A stretch of DNA of 64,000 nt from Plumapathes pennacea (lineage: Eukaryota; Cnidaria; Anthozoa; Antipatharia; Myriopathidae): contig OZ038464.1 of the NCBI GenBank assembly GCA_964036295.1, positions 12,138,001 to 12,202,000 of the forward strand. Reading direction: 5' to 3'. The position numbers and the translations under genes are program-made. This document shows, piece by piece, positions 55,670 through 64,000 of this stretch. The notes under the pieces were generated by a model that was not told the DNA's origin, ran no database searches, and saw only the letters and a program-made list of their open reading frames with translations. Position 1 is the first letter of the stretch, and each line of letters begins with the position of its first letter.

Positions 55670-56662
55670 ATGGCACCGAATAATTCTACTCCGACCAACT
55701 CAACGCCAACGGCGGCGACATCGAAGCTGAGCAAAGGCTTTTGTCAGCAGTACCCAGATCCGTTGTTTCATACTTTACACACTGCTGTACCGTACATTGT
55801 CAATGCTTCTTTAAACGTCCCATCAGCCTTAGTGGCCATTTTCGGTAACGTGTTGGTTTTCCTCGCAATACGCGGCAGCAAGTCCATTCGCTTACCATCC
55901 AAGCTTCTTTTCTATACGCTTTTTCTGACGGATTTTACTGCAGGTTTACTCGCTCAGCCGATGTACGTAGCATTTTTGATCATGAAGGCGCAAGCCCTCG
56001 TCGTGAACTGTTTCTTGGTGAAGTCGCTTACTTTCGTCGCAGTAATGCTCGGTAGTGTTTCACTGCTGACAATAACAGCCATAACTTTAGACCGGTACAT
56101 CGCTGTGTTTTTTTACAGCAAATATAACGAGATGGTCACAACAAGGCGTGTTTGTGGGGTGCTTTTCGTCATCGGCTCACTCAGTGTCGCCCAGGGATTG
56201 ACAAGGTTCTTGAACCAGACACTGTTTTATCACATAACTCTAGTTGGTTTTGTTGCTTACGGCTTCGTTATTACTGTGGCCGACATCAAGTTATATCGAT
56301 GGTTGCGTCAACATGAAAATTATCATCGCGCACGGAAGATCAGAGGAACACAAGCTCAAACTCAATCAGCAAAGGAGAGGGGAACAGCTCACACAACGAT
56401 GTACAAAAGATTGCCAACGACCATGATGTGGATCTATGCTATTTTCGTCGCTTGCTATGTACCGTACTTCTGTGTACTCGTGATCACTGGATACTTTCTT
56501 CATCATGGAGCTCTCCAACAGTGTATTCGTGAGTTCTTCTATACTCTTCTACTCTTTAACTCAAGTTTTAATCCTTTTGTTTATTGTTTTCGTTTCCTTG
56601 AGATCCGGGAGGACGTTGTAACACGGCTTCGGAAGTTATTTGGCCATAGTCCATCGAAATGA
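55670..56662 (+). CDS. Class A G-protein-coupled receptor, array member 7
   Basis: 330 aa, intronless. RGSKSIRL / VVNCFLVKSL subtype. GNVL in TM1, LTDFTAGLLAQP, LDRY, CYVPYFC, NPFVYCFR. Particular to this copy: HTLHTAVP before TM1, VAVMLGS in TM3, loop VAQGLTRFLNQTLFYHITLV, GFVAYGFVIT in TM5, FFYSKYN in loop 2 and EIREDVVTR after TM7. The TLFYHIT segment is shared only with receptor 9. The C-terminus is SPSK as in receptor 6, again hinting at exchange between neighbours. Confidence 0.93.
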   Translation: MAPNNSTPTNSTPTAATSKLSKGFCQQYPDPLFHTLHTAVPYIVNASLNVPSALVAIFGNVLVFLAIRGSKSIRLPSKLLFYTLFLTDFTAGLLAQPMYVAFLIMKAQALVVNCFLVKSLTFVAVMLGSVSLLTITAITLDRYIAVFFYSKYNEMVTTRRVCGVLFVIGSLSVAQGLTRFLNQTLFYHITLVGFVAYGFVITVADIKLYRWLRQHENYHRARKIRGTQAQTQSAKERGTAHTTMYKRLPTTMMWIYAIFVACYVPYFCVLVITGYFLHHGALQQCIREFFYTLLLFNSSFNPFVYCFRFLEIREDVVTRLRKLFGHSPSK

Positions 56663-57922
56663 TAACACGTGATCTGTACAGCTGTATACACTAATCAACC
56701 GGCAAGATCTGGTAAAGAAAACTAACTGGGAGCGTGATCCGCCATTGATAACACTTTCTCAGTACTGTTTTATATACGGTTTGGAGCTCACTTTTCAGAA
56801 TTAAAAATATACTAAGACATCACATTTCTGTAGTGACTTTCACGTTTCATGCTTAATAATTTTTTTTAGTCATGCTGAGGTTTCGATGTACATAAAAGAT
56901 GTATAATTATATAACCATTAAAAACTGTCGATCACTTCAGCGAAGTGTTTTGCATACGTGTACCAAACGTTTTTGAAATACGAAATTCTTTACCTGTCTT
57001 GTAAAAGGAACTTCATAGAAATAAAAACATGAAAACGAACGATTTTGTATGTTTACTTTGAATCCAATGCCGACAGAACAAATGGAGCCCACAGCTTATA
57101 AACGATACGATGCTCTACTTACAATACTTTTGTATTTTATTTAATGAAAATTGTTAGAGGTTTGAATTGTTTCCATTTTTTTCTAATCACTTGAATTTTC
57201 TTGTTTTTTTTTTGTGCAATATATAGTTCTGTATGGTAAGCTTTGCACAATAACACTTTTTCTCTTCCTACACTGATAAATGCATGATTTTCCAACTATT
57301 ATGCTGCAGTTTAAAATCTCATTACTGTTATTGTACTAGCCTACAAATGCATACTTTAAATTCAAAGGAATTCTACTTTGAGAACAGCCATATGCAAGAA
57401 ATTTTGAAATTTATTCGTTATTGCTAAATAACGGATGTGATAAGATACCGGAAGTAGTAACTGCGAAAGATCTTGCTATTTTTAGCAACAATGTGATAAG
57501 ACTTAGTCAACTTACATTTGATGGGATCGTTGCAAAAGTGAAAGTTTACCTATCATAATGGAGGCATAGTGTTTTTTTCTCGAAACCCTAATTTAGACCA
57601 AAACATACGATTTTTCGCCCCTTCATTACACCTGTATTCCAAAATTTTCGGCTTCCACTATTTTCGCGCTGTTTTAGACCTTTATCCCAGAAATGTGCAC
57701 TCTATATCAGACCAGATACCAAAATAAGCAAATTCTGCTACCCTATACCAAACCAAAGAGAAAAAATACATGCCCTATTTCAGACTAAAATGATTGAACC
57801 CCTTCAGGGAAGTAGATATCTATATGGCTTATATATGGACCCAGACTAACCTTATTTTTAGAACGCGGAAACTGAAAGAATATGAAGTGTGGAACGTGTG
57901 GAAAAGCACCACAATGAAGGCC
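56663..57922 (+). repeat. Receptor 7 3' flank and spacer
   Basis: Standard spacer, nearly identical to 59,557-60,803. Poly(A) candidates: aataaaaacatg near 57,020 and attaaaatg-type variants. Confidence 0.75.
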
Positions 57923-58041
57923 GGAACACACGGTGCAACACTGCACGCAATATTGAATATTGCGTACAACAACTTGGGTGGGCACACAGTGCAATTTGGT
58001 TGCTGCGTGCAACATTGCATGCAGTGTTGCACGGTGTGTCC
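57923..58041. repeat. Spacer hairpin, copy 5 (before receptor 8)
   Basis: Full-length foldback; arms ggaacacacggtgcaacact / agtgttgcacggtgtgtcc pair perfectly apart from the tip. Confidence 0.82.
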
Positions 58042-58088
58042 GCACCTTAAGGCAAACAATAGAGTCTTCGAAAATAAAAGGAAAAACC

Positions 58089-58235
58089 ATGAAGTTTGGT
58101 CAAGCACACGTCATTGGCTATAGTTGTAGACCCGCATTATTAACAATCAGACCACGACTAATAAAGAACACAGAGGAATTTGAAAAATTAACCTGTGAGA
58201 AATGTAAAAGTAAACATAGAGCGTTGACAAGTTAG
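58089..58235 (+). promoter_or_regulatory. Promoter-like block with 48-codon ORF (receptor 8)
   Basis: ATTGG at 58113-58117; the second box reads acaatcag, a mutated CCAAT. The ORF is intact (MKFGQAHVIGYSCRPALLTI...). A splice-acceptor-like tctatttctctttctag follows. Confidence 0.48.
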
Positions 58236-58400
58236 TTTGGAAGCAAACACATAAACACGGTCTCTGTTTTCTATTTCTCTTTCTAGGTTGGCGGACGTGT
58301 GTCCTTTGTTGGTCAGACTTTAAATATATGTATATACCAGACGAAAGGGTGCACAGATGGTGGACACATTTCACTTTAACAAACAACTAATTACCATCAT

Positions 58401-58532
58401 ATGCTAAGTAATCTTCCGTATCAGTCACATGCAAAGTCGGCGTTGAGCTTAGACATCCAAACATCAGGACGCAGTCCCGTCGCCAATACCGTTGTAATTT
58501 CAAGCACCTTCCAAGCATCCGAACCCATTTAA
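58401..58532 (+). promoter_or_regulatory. Upstream ORF of receptor 8
   Basis: 132 nt, MLSNLPYQSHAKSALSLDIQ..., stop 22 nt before the receptor ATG. Confidence 0.5.
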
Positions 58533-58554
58533 AACAGCAAAAACCACTGTATTC

Positions 58555-59556
58555 ATGGCACCGAATAATTCTACTCCGACCAACTCAACGCCAACGGCGG
58601 CGACTTCGAAGCTGAACAAAGGCTTTTGTGAGCAGTACCCAGATCCGTTGTTTCATACTTTAGACACTGCTGTACCGTACATTGTCAATGCTTCTTTAAA
58701 CATCCCATCAGCCTTAGTGGCCATTTTCGGTAACATGTTGGTTTTCCTCGCAATACGCGGCAGCAAGTCCATTCGCTTACCATCCAAGCTTCTTCTCTAT
58801 ACGCTTTTTCTGACGGATTTTACTGCAGGCTTACTCGCTCAGCCGGTGTACGTAGCACTTTTGATCATAAAGGCGCAAACCCTCGTCGTGAACTGTTTCT
58901 TGGTGAAGTCGCTTACTGTCGTCGCAGGAACGCTCAGTAGTGTTTCACTGCTGACAATAACAGCGATAACTTTAGACCGGTACATCGCTGTGTTTTTTCA
59001 CAGCAAATATAACGAGATGGTCACAACAAGGCGTGTTTGTGGAGTGCTTTTCGTCATCGGCTCACTCAGTGTCGCCCACGCATTGACAAGGTTCTTCAGC
59101 CAGGAATTGTTAAATCACATAACTCTAGTTGGTTTTACTGCTTGCGCTTTCGTTATTACTGTGGCCGATATCAAGTTATATCGATGGTTGCGTCAACACG
59201 AAAATCATCATCGCGCACGGAAGATCAGAGGAACACAAGCTCAAACTCAATCAGCAAAGGAGAGGGGAACAGCTCACGGAACGATGTACAAAAGATTGGC
59301 AACGACCATGATGTGGATCTATGCTATTTTCATCGCTTGCTCTGTACCGTACTTATGTGTACTGGTTATCACTAGATACTTTCTTGATGATGGAGCTCTC
59401 GAACAATGTATTATTGAGTTCTTCTACACTCTTCTACTCTTTAACTCAAGTTTTAATCCTTTTGTTTATTTTTTTCGTTTGCTTGAGATCCGGGAGGACG
59501 TTATAACACGGCTTCGGAAGTTATTTGGCCATAATCCATCAAACGATAACACGTGA
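58555..59556 (+). CDS. Class A G-protein-coupled receptor, array member 8
   Basis: 333 aa, RGSKSIRL / VVNCFLVKSL subtype, ending NDNT. GNML, LTDFTAGLLAQP, LDRY and NPFVYFFR are standard. The TM6 motif is CSVPYLC rather than CYVP, removing the aromatic residue at the toggle-switch position, which may change activation behaviour. Others: KLNKGFCEQY near the N-terminus, VYVALLIIKAQT in TM2/loop 1, VVAGTLSS in TM3, VAHALTRFFSQELLNHITLVGFTA, and ALEQCIIEFF in loop 3/TM7. Unit layout is complete: hairpin, CCAAT block, leader, upstream ORF. Confidence 0.93.
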   Translation: MAPNNSTPTNSTPTAATSKLNKGFCEQYPDPLFHTLDTAVPYIVNASLNIPSALVAIFGNMLVFLAIRGSKSIRLPSKLLLYTLFLTDFTAGLLAQPVYVALLIIKAQTLVVNCFLVKSLTVVAGTLSSVSLLTITAITLDRYIAVFFHSKYNEMVTTRRVCGVLFVIGSLSVAHALTRFFSQELLNHITLVGFTACAFVITVADIKLYRWLRQHENHHRARKIRGTQAQTQSAKERGTAHGTMYKRLATTMMWIYAIFIACSVPYLCVLVITRYFLDDGALEQCIIEFFYTLLLFNSSFNPFVYFFRLLEIREDVITRLRKLFGHNPSNDNT

Positions 59557-60803
59557 TCTGTGCAGGTGTATACACTGATCAACCGGCAAGATCTGGCAAA
59601 GAAAACTAACTGGCGCGTGATCCGCCATTGATAACGCTTTCTCAGTACTGTTTTATATACGGTTTGGAGCTCAGTTTTCAGAATTAAAAATATACTAAGA
59701 CATCACATTTCTGTAGTGACTTTCACGTTTCATGCTTAATAATTTTTTTTAGTCATGCTGAGGTTTCGATGTACATAAAAGATGTATAATTATATAACCA
59801 TTAAAAACTGTCGATCACTTCAGCGAAGTGTTTTGCATACGTGTACCAAACGTTTTTGAAATACGAAATTCTTTACCTGTCTTGTAAAAGGAACTTCATA
59901 GAAATAAAAACATGAAAACGAACGATTTTGTATGTTTACTTTGAATCCAATGCCGACAGAACAAATGGAGCCCACAGCTTATAAACGATACGATGCTCTA
60001 CTTACAATACTTTTGTATTTTATTTAATTAAAATTGTTAGAGGTTTGAATTGTTTCCATTTTTTTCTAATCACTTGAATTTTCTTGTTCTTTTGTGCAAT
60101 ATATAGTTCTGTACGGTAAGCTTTGCACAATAACACTTTTTCTCTTCCTACACTGAATAAATGCATGATTTTCCAACTATTAGGCTGCAGTTTAAAATCT
60201 CATTACTGTTATTGTAGTAGCCTACAAATGCATACTTTAAAGTCAAAGGAATTCTACTTTGAGAACAGCCATATGCAAGAAATTTTGAAATTTATTCGTT
60301 ATTGCTAAATAACGGATGTGATAAGATACCGGAAGTAGTAACTGCGAAAGATCTTGCTATTTTTAGAAACAATGTGATATGACTTAGTCAACTTACATTT
60401 GATGGGATCGTTGCAAAAGTGAAAGTTTACCTTTCTTAATGGAGGCATAGTGTTTATTTCTCGAAACCCTAATTTAGACCAAAACATACGATTTTTCGCC
60501 CCTTCATTACACCTGTATTCCAAAATTTTCGGCTTCCACTATTTTCGCGCTGTTTTAGACCTTTATCCCAGAAATGTGCACTCTATATCAGACCAGATAC
60601 CAAAATAAGCAAATTCTGCTACCCTATACCAAACCAAAGAGAAAAAATACATGCCCTATTTCAGACTAAAATGATTGAACCCCTTCAGGGAAGTAGATAT
60701 CTTTATGGCTTATATATGGGCCCAAACTAACCTTATTTTTAGAACGCGGAAACTGAAAGAATATGAAGTGTGGAACGTGTGGAAAAGCACCACAATGAAG
60801 GCC
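59557..60803 (+). repeat. Receptor 8 3' flank and spacer
   Basis: Reference copy of the standard spacer: 3' flank to about 59,860; gaaataaaaacatgaaaacg near 59,900; T-rich block; conserved block 60,120-60,390; quasi-repeat block 60,470-60,690; tatatgggcc segment. Confidence 0.75.
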
Positions 60804-60922
60804 GGAACACACGGTGCAACACTGCACGCAATATTGAATATTGCGTACAACAACTTGGGTGGGCACACAGTGCAATTTGGTTGCTGCGTGCAACATTGCA
60901 TGCAGTGTTACACGGTGTGTCC
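60804..60922. repeat. Spacer hairpin, copy 6 (before receptor 9)
   Basis: Full-length foldback as in copy 5, with one arm change (tgttacacgg). Confidence 0.82.
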
Positions 60923-60969
60923 GCACCTTAAGGCAAACAATAGAGTCTTCGAAAATAAAAGGAAAAACC

Positions 60970-61206
60970 ATGAAGTTTGGTCAAGCACACGTCATTGGCT
61001 ATAGTTGTAGACCCGCATTATTACCAATCAGACCACGACCAATAAAGAACACAGAGGAATTTGAAAAGTTAACCTGTGAGAAATGTAAAAGTAAACACAA
61101 CGTTGACAAGTTAGTTTGTTGGAAGCAAACACATAAACACGGTCTCTGTTTTCTATTTCCCTTTCTAGGTTGGCGGACGTGTGTCCTTTGTTGGTCAGAC
61201 TTTTAA
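60970..61206 (+). promoter_or_regulatory. Promoter-like block with extended small ORF (receptor 9)
   Basis: ATTGG at 60994-60998 and CCAAT at 61024-61028. The small ORF loses its usual stop through a short deletion after CKSKH and runs to 61206. Such casual change argues that the peptide is not under strong constraint in this unit. Confidence 0.45.
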
Positions 61207-61284
61207 ATATATGTATATACCGGACATAAAGGGTACACAGATGGTGGACACATTTCACTTGAACAAACAACTAATTACCATCAC

Positions 61285-61416
61285 ATGGGAAGTAGTCTTC
61301 AGTATCAGTCACATGCAAAGTCGGCATTGAGCTTGGACATCCAAACATCAAGACGCAGTCCCGTCGCCAATACCGTTGTAATTTCAAGCACCTTCCAAGC
61401 ACCCGAACCCATTTAA
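61285..61416 (+). promoter_or_regulatory. Upstream ORF of receptor 9
   Basis: 132 nt, MGSSLQYQSHAKSALSLDIQ..., stop 22 nt before the receptor ATG. Confidence 0.5.
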
Positions 61417-61438
61417 AACAGCAAAAACCACCGTATTC

Positions 61439-62440
61439 ATGGCACCGAATAATTCCACGCCGACCAACTCAACGCCAACGGCGGCGACATCGAAGCTGAG
61501 CAAAGGCTTTTGTCAGCAGTACCCAGATCCGTTGTTTCATACTTTAGACACTGCTGTACCGTACATCGTCAATGCTTCTTTAAACGTCCCATCAGCCTTA
61601 GTGGCCATTTTCGGTAACATACTGGTTTTCCTTGCAATACGCGACAGCAAGTCCATTCGCTTACCATCCAAGCTTCTTCTCTATACGCTTTTTCTGACGG
61701 ATTTTACTGCAGGTTTACTCGCTCAGCCGATGTACGTAGCACTTTTGATCATGAAGGCGCAAGCCCTCGTCGTGAACTGTTTCTTGGTGAAGTCGCTTAT
61801 TTTCGTCACAGTAATACTCAGTAATGTTTCACTGCTGACAATAACAGCCATAACTTTAGACCGGTACATCGCTGTGTTTTTTCACAGCAAATACAACAAG
61901 ATGGTCACAACAAGGCGTGTTTGTGGAGTGCTTTTCGTCATCGGCTCACTCAGTGTCGCCCACGGATTGACAAGGCTATTCAGCCACACACTGTTTTATC
62001 ACATAACTCTAGTTAGTTTTGTTGCTTACGCTTTCGTTATTACTGTGGCCGACATCAAGTTATATCGATGGTTGCGTCAACATGAAAATCATCATCGCGC
62101 ACGGAAGATCAGTGGAACACAAGCTCAAACTCAATCAGCAAAGGAGAGGGGAACAGGCCACACAACGATGTTCAAAAGATTGCCAACGACCATGATGTGG
62201 ATCTATGCTATTTTCGTCGCTTGCTGTGTACCGTACTTCTGTGTACTGGTGATAACTGGACACTTTCTTCATCATGGAGCTCTCAAACAGTGTATTCGTG
62301 AGTTCTTCTACACTCTTCTACTTTTTAATTCAAGTTTTAATCCTTTTGTTTATTTTTTTCGTTTGCTTGAAATCCGGGAGGACGTTACAACACGGCTTCG
62401 GAAGTTATTTGGCCATAATTCTTCCAACGATAACACGTGA
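61439..62440 (+). CDS. Class A G-protein-coupled receptor, array member 9
   Basis: 333 aa, single exon, C-terminus NDNT. RDSKSIRL / VVNCFLVKSL subtype. GNIL, LTDFTAGLLAQP, LDRY, NPFVYFFR present; TM6 has CCVPYFC, again without the aromatic at the toggle position. Specific residues: VTVILSN in TM3, VAHGLTRLFSHTLFYHITLV in the loop, SFVAYAFVIT in TM5, TTMFKRLPTT before TM6, and EDVTTR after TM7. Shares TLFYHIT with receptor 7. Its cassette is complete. Confidence 0.93.
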   Translation: MAPNNSTPTNSTPTAATSKLSKGFCQQYPDPLFHTLDTAVPYIVNASLNVPSALVAIFGNILVFLAIRDSKSIRLPSKLLLYTLFLTDFTAGLLAQPMYVALLIMKAQALVVNCFLVKSLIFVTVILSNVSLLTITAITLDRYIAVFFHSKYNKMVTTRRVCGVLFVIGSLSVAHGLTRLFSHTLFYHITLVSFVAYAFVITVADIKLYRWLRQHENHHRARKISGTQAQTQSAKERGTGHTTMFKRLPTTMMWIYAIFVACCVPYFCVLVITGHFLHHGALKQCIREFFYTLLLFNSSFNPFVYFFRLLEIREDVTTRLRKLFGHNSSNDNT

Positions 62441-63663
62441 TCTGTAGAGGTGTATACACTGATCAACCGGCAAGATCTAGCAAAGAAAACGCTTTCTCAG
62501 TACTGTTTTATATACGGTTTGGAGCTCACTTTTCAGAATTAAAAATATACTAAAACATCACATTTCTGTAGTGACTTTCACGTTTCATGCCTAATAAATT
62601 TTTTTTAGTCATGCTGAGGTTTCGATCTACATAAAAGATGTATAATTATACAACCATTAAAAACTGTCCATCACTTCAGCGAAGTTTTTTGCATACGTGT
62701 ACCAAACGTTTTTGAAATACGAAATTCTTTACCTGTCTTGTAAAAGGAACTTCATAGAAATAAAAACATGAAAACGAACGATTTTGTATGTTTACTTTGA
62801 ATCCAATGCCGACAGAACAAATGGAGCCCACAGCTTATAAACGATACGATGCTCTACTTACAATACTTTTGTATTTTATTTAATTAAAATTGTTAGAGGT
62901 TTGAATTGTTTCCATTTTTTTCTGATCACTTGAATTTTCTTGTTTTTTTTTTTTTGTGCAATATATAGTTCTGTATGGTAAGCTTTGCACAATAACACTT
63001 TTTCTCTTCCTACACTGAATAAATGCATGATTTTCCAACTATTAGGCTGCAGTTTAAAATCTCATTACTGTTATTGTAGTAGCCTACAAATGCATACTTT
63101 AAAGTCAAAGGAATTCTACTTTGAGAACAGTCATACAAAACATTTTGAAATTTATTCGTTATTGCTAAATAACAGATATAATAAGATACCGGAAGTAGTA
63201 ACTGCAAAAGATCTTGCTATTATTAGAAACAATGTGATATGACTTAGTCAACTTACATTTGATGGGATCGTTGCAAAAGTGAAAGTTTACCTATCTTAAT
63301 GGAGGCATAGTGTTTTTTTCTCGAAACCCTAATTTAGACCAAAACATACGATTTTTCGCCCCTTCATTACACCTGTATTCCAAACTGTTCGGCTTCCACT
63401 ATTTTCGTGCTGTTTTAGACCTTTATCCCAGAAATGTGCACTCTATATCAGACCAAATACCAAAATAAGCAAATTCTGTTACCCTCTACCAAACCAAAGA
63501 GACAAAATACATGCCCTATTTCAGACTAAAATGATTGAACCCCTTCAAGGTGGTAGATATCTATATGGCTTATATATGGGCCCAGACTAACCTTATTTCT
63601 AGAACGCGGGAACTGAAAGAACATAAAGTGTTGAAAGCGTGGAGAAGCACGAAAATGAAGGCC
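62441..63663 (+). repeat. Receptor 9 3' flank and spacer
   Basis: Standard spacer through the quasi-repeat block (63,310-63,530). AATAAA at 62,592. Slightly more diverged than the three preceding spacers toward its right end. Confidence 0.75.
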
Positions 63664-64000
63664 GGAACACACGGTGCAATTTGGTTGTTACGTGCAGCAT
63701 TGCATGCAGTGTTGCACAGTGTGCCCGCACCTTAAGGCAAATAATAGAGTCTTCGAAAATAAAACCATCAAGTTTGGTCAGGCACACGTCATTGGCTATA
63801 GTTGTAGATCCGCATCATTACCAATCAGACCCCGATTAATAAAGAACACAGGCGAATTTGAAAGAACCTTTGAGAAATGTGGGGCTTGAAAACGGCACGC
63901 TTCTCTTCGTTCTCCGAGTCTCCATATATTTAAGTAAACATAGAACGTTGACGAGTTAGTTCGCTAGTGTCATGACCAGAGGAACTGGAACCCAGATCCG
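63664..64000 (+). repeat. Start of the next receptor cassette, cut by the window end
   Basis: A shortened hairpin (63664-63725; the inner arm pair is deleted), a degenerate CCAAT block with ORF remnant KFGQAHVIGYSC, then a jump to 'gtaaacatagaacgttgacg', the alternative leader also found before receptor 6. A further receptor may begin beyond the window. Confidence 0.6.

Overview
This 64 kb window is eukaryotic nuclear DNA from an animal, most likely a cnidarian and plausibly a stony coral. The signs are a tandem family of intronless rhodopsin-like receptors, a spliced metazoan serine hydroxymethyltransferase (SHMT) with short exons and GT-AG introns plus one apparent U12-type intron, a Ty3/gypsy retrotransposon, and a dense mix of foldback and terminal-inverted-repeat DNA elements. 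The taxonomic call is inference from gene style, not from a marker gene.

Layout. 1-12.3 kb: an upstream receptor spacer fragment, receptor 1 (2328-3320), a decayed receptor (5583-5673), receptor 3 (9142-10143), all on + and separated by inserted elements, including a 1.5 kb hAT-like transposon (10167-11672). 12.5-18.3 kb: five exons of the N-terminal half of SHMT on the minus strand, with a premature stop, a missing exon and a 1.8 kb purine-rich minisatellite in an intron. 19.4-33.3 kb: nested inverted-repeat elements, the Ty3/gypsy element (20805-25127, identical 106 bp LTRs, ATCAC target duplication), gene-free repeat DNA, and a stray copy of the last SHMT exon (32791-32919). 33.6-38.1 kb: one receptor unit in inverted orientation (34594-35586, minus). 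38.5-50 kb: two large foldbacks with long (AT)n centres flank the C-terminal half of SHMT (41539-47248, minus). 50-64 kb: five receptors on + (50600, 52800, 55670, 58555, 61439), the last four spaced 2.87-2.88 kb apart. The window ends inside the next spacer.

How it fits together. Eight intact receptors and one relic share a standard cassette: a spacer with 40-odd bp quasi-repeats, a strong ~120 bp hairpin, a promoter-like block with opposed CCAAT boxes, a leader with a 132-nt upstream ORF ending exactly 22 nt before the receptor ATG, the single-exon receptor, and a conserved 3' flank. Sequence differences between receptors concentrate in outer TM3 and the TM4-TM5 loop, as in a ligand-recognition repertoire. 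The receptors lack several class A hallmarks (W4.50, P5.50, loop-2 cysteine) and so resemble the melanocortin/EDG/cannabinoid/adenosine group; no ligand can be named.

The most unusual structure is the SHMT gene. Its two halves abut exactly at one intron with no exon overlap, lie on the same strand in the wrong order, and sit at the two edges of a ~35 kb block inside the receptor array. That is a circular permutation, a duplication with reciprocal losses, or an assembly misjoin.
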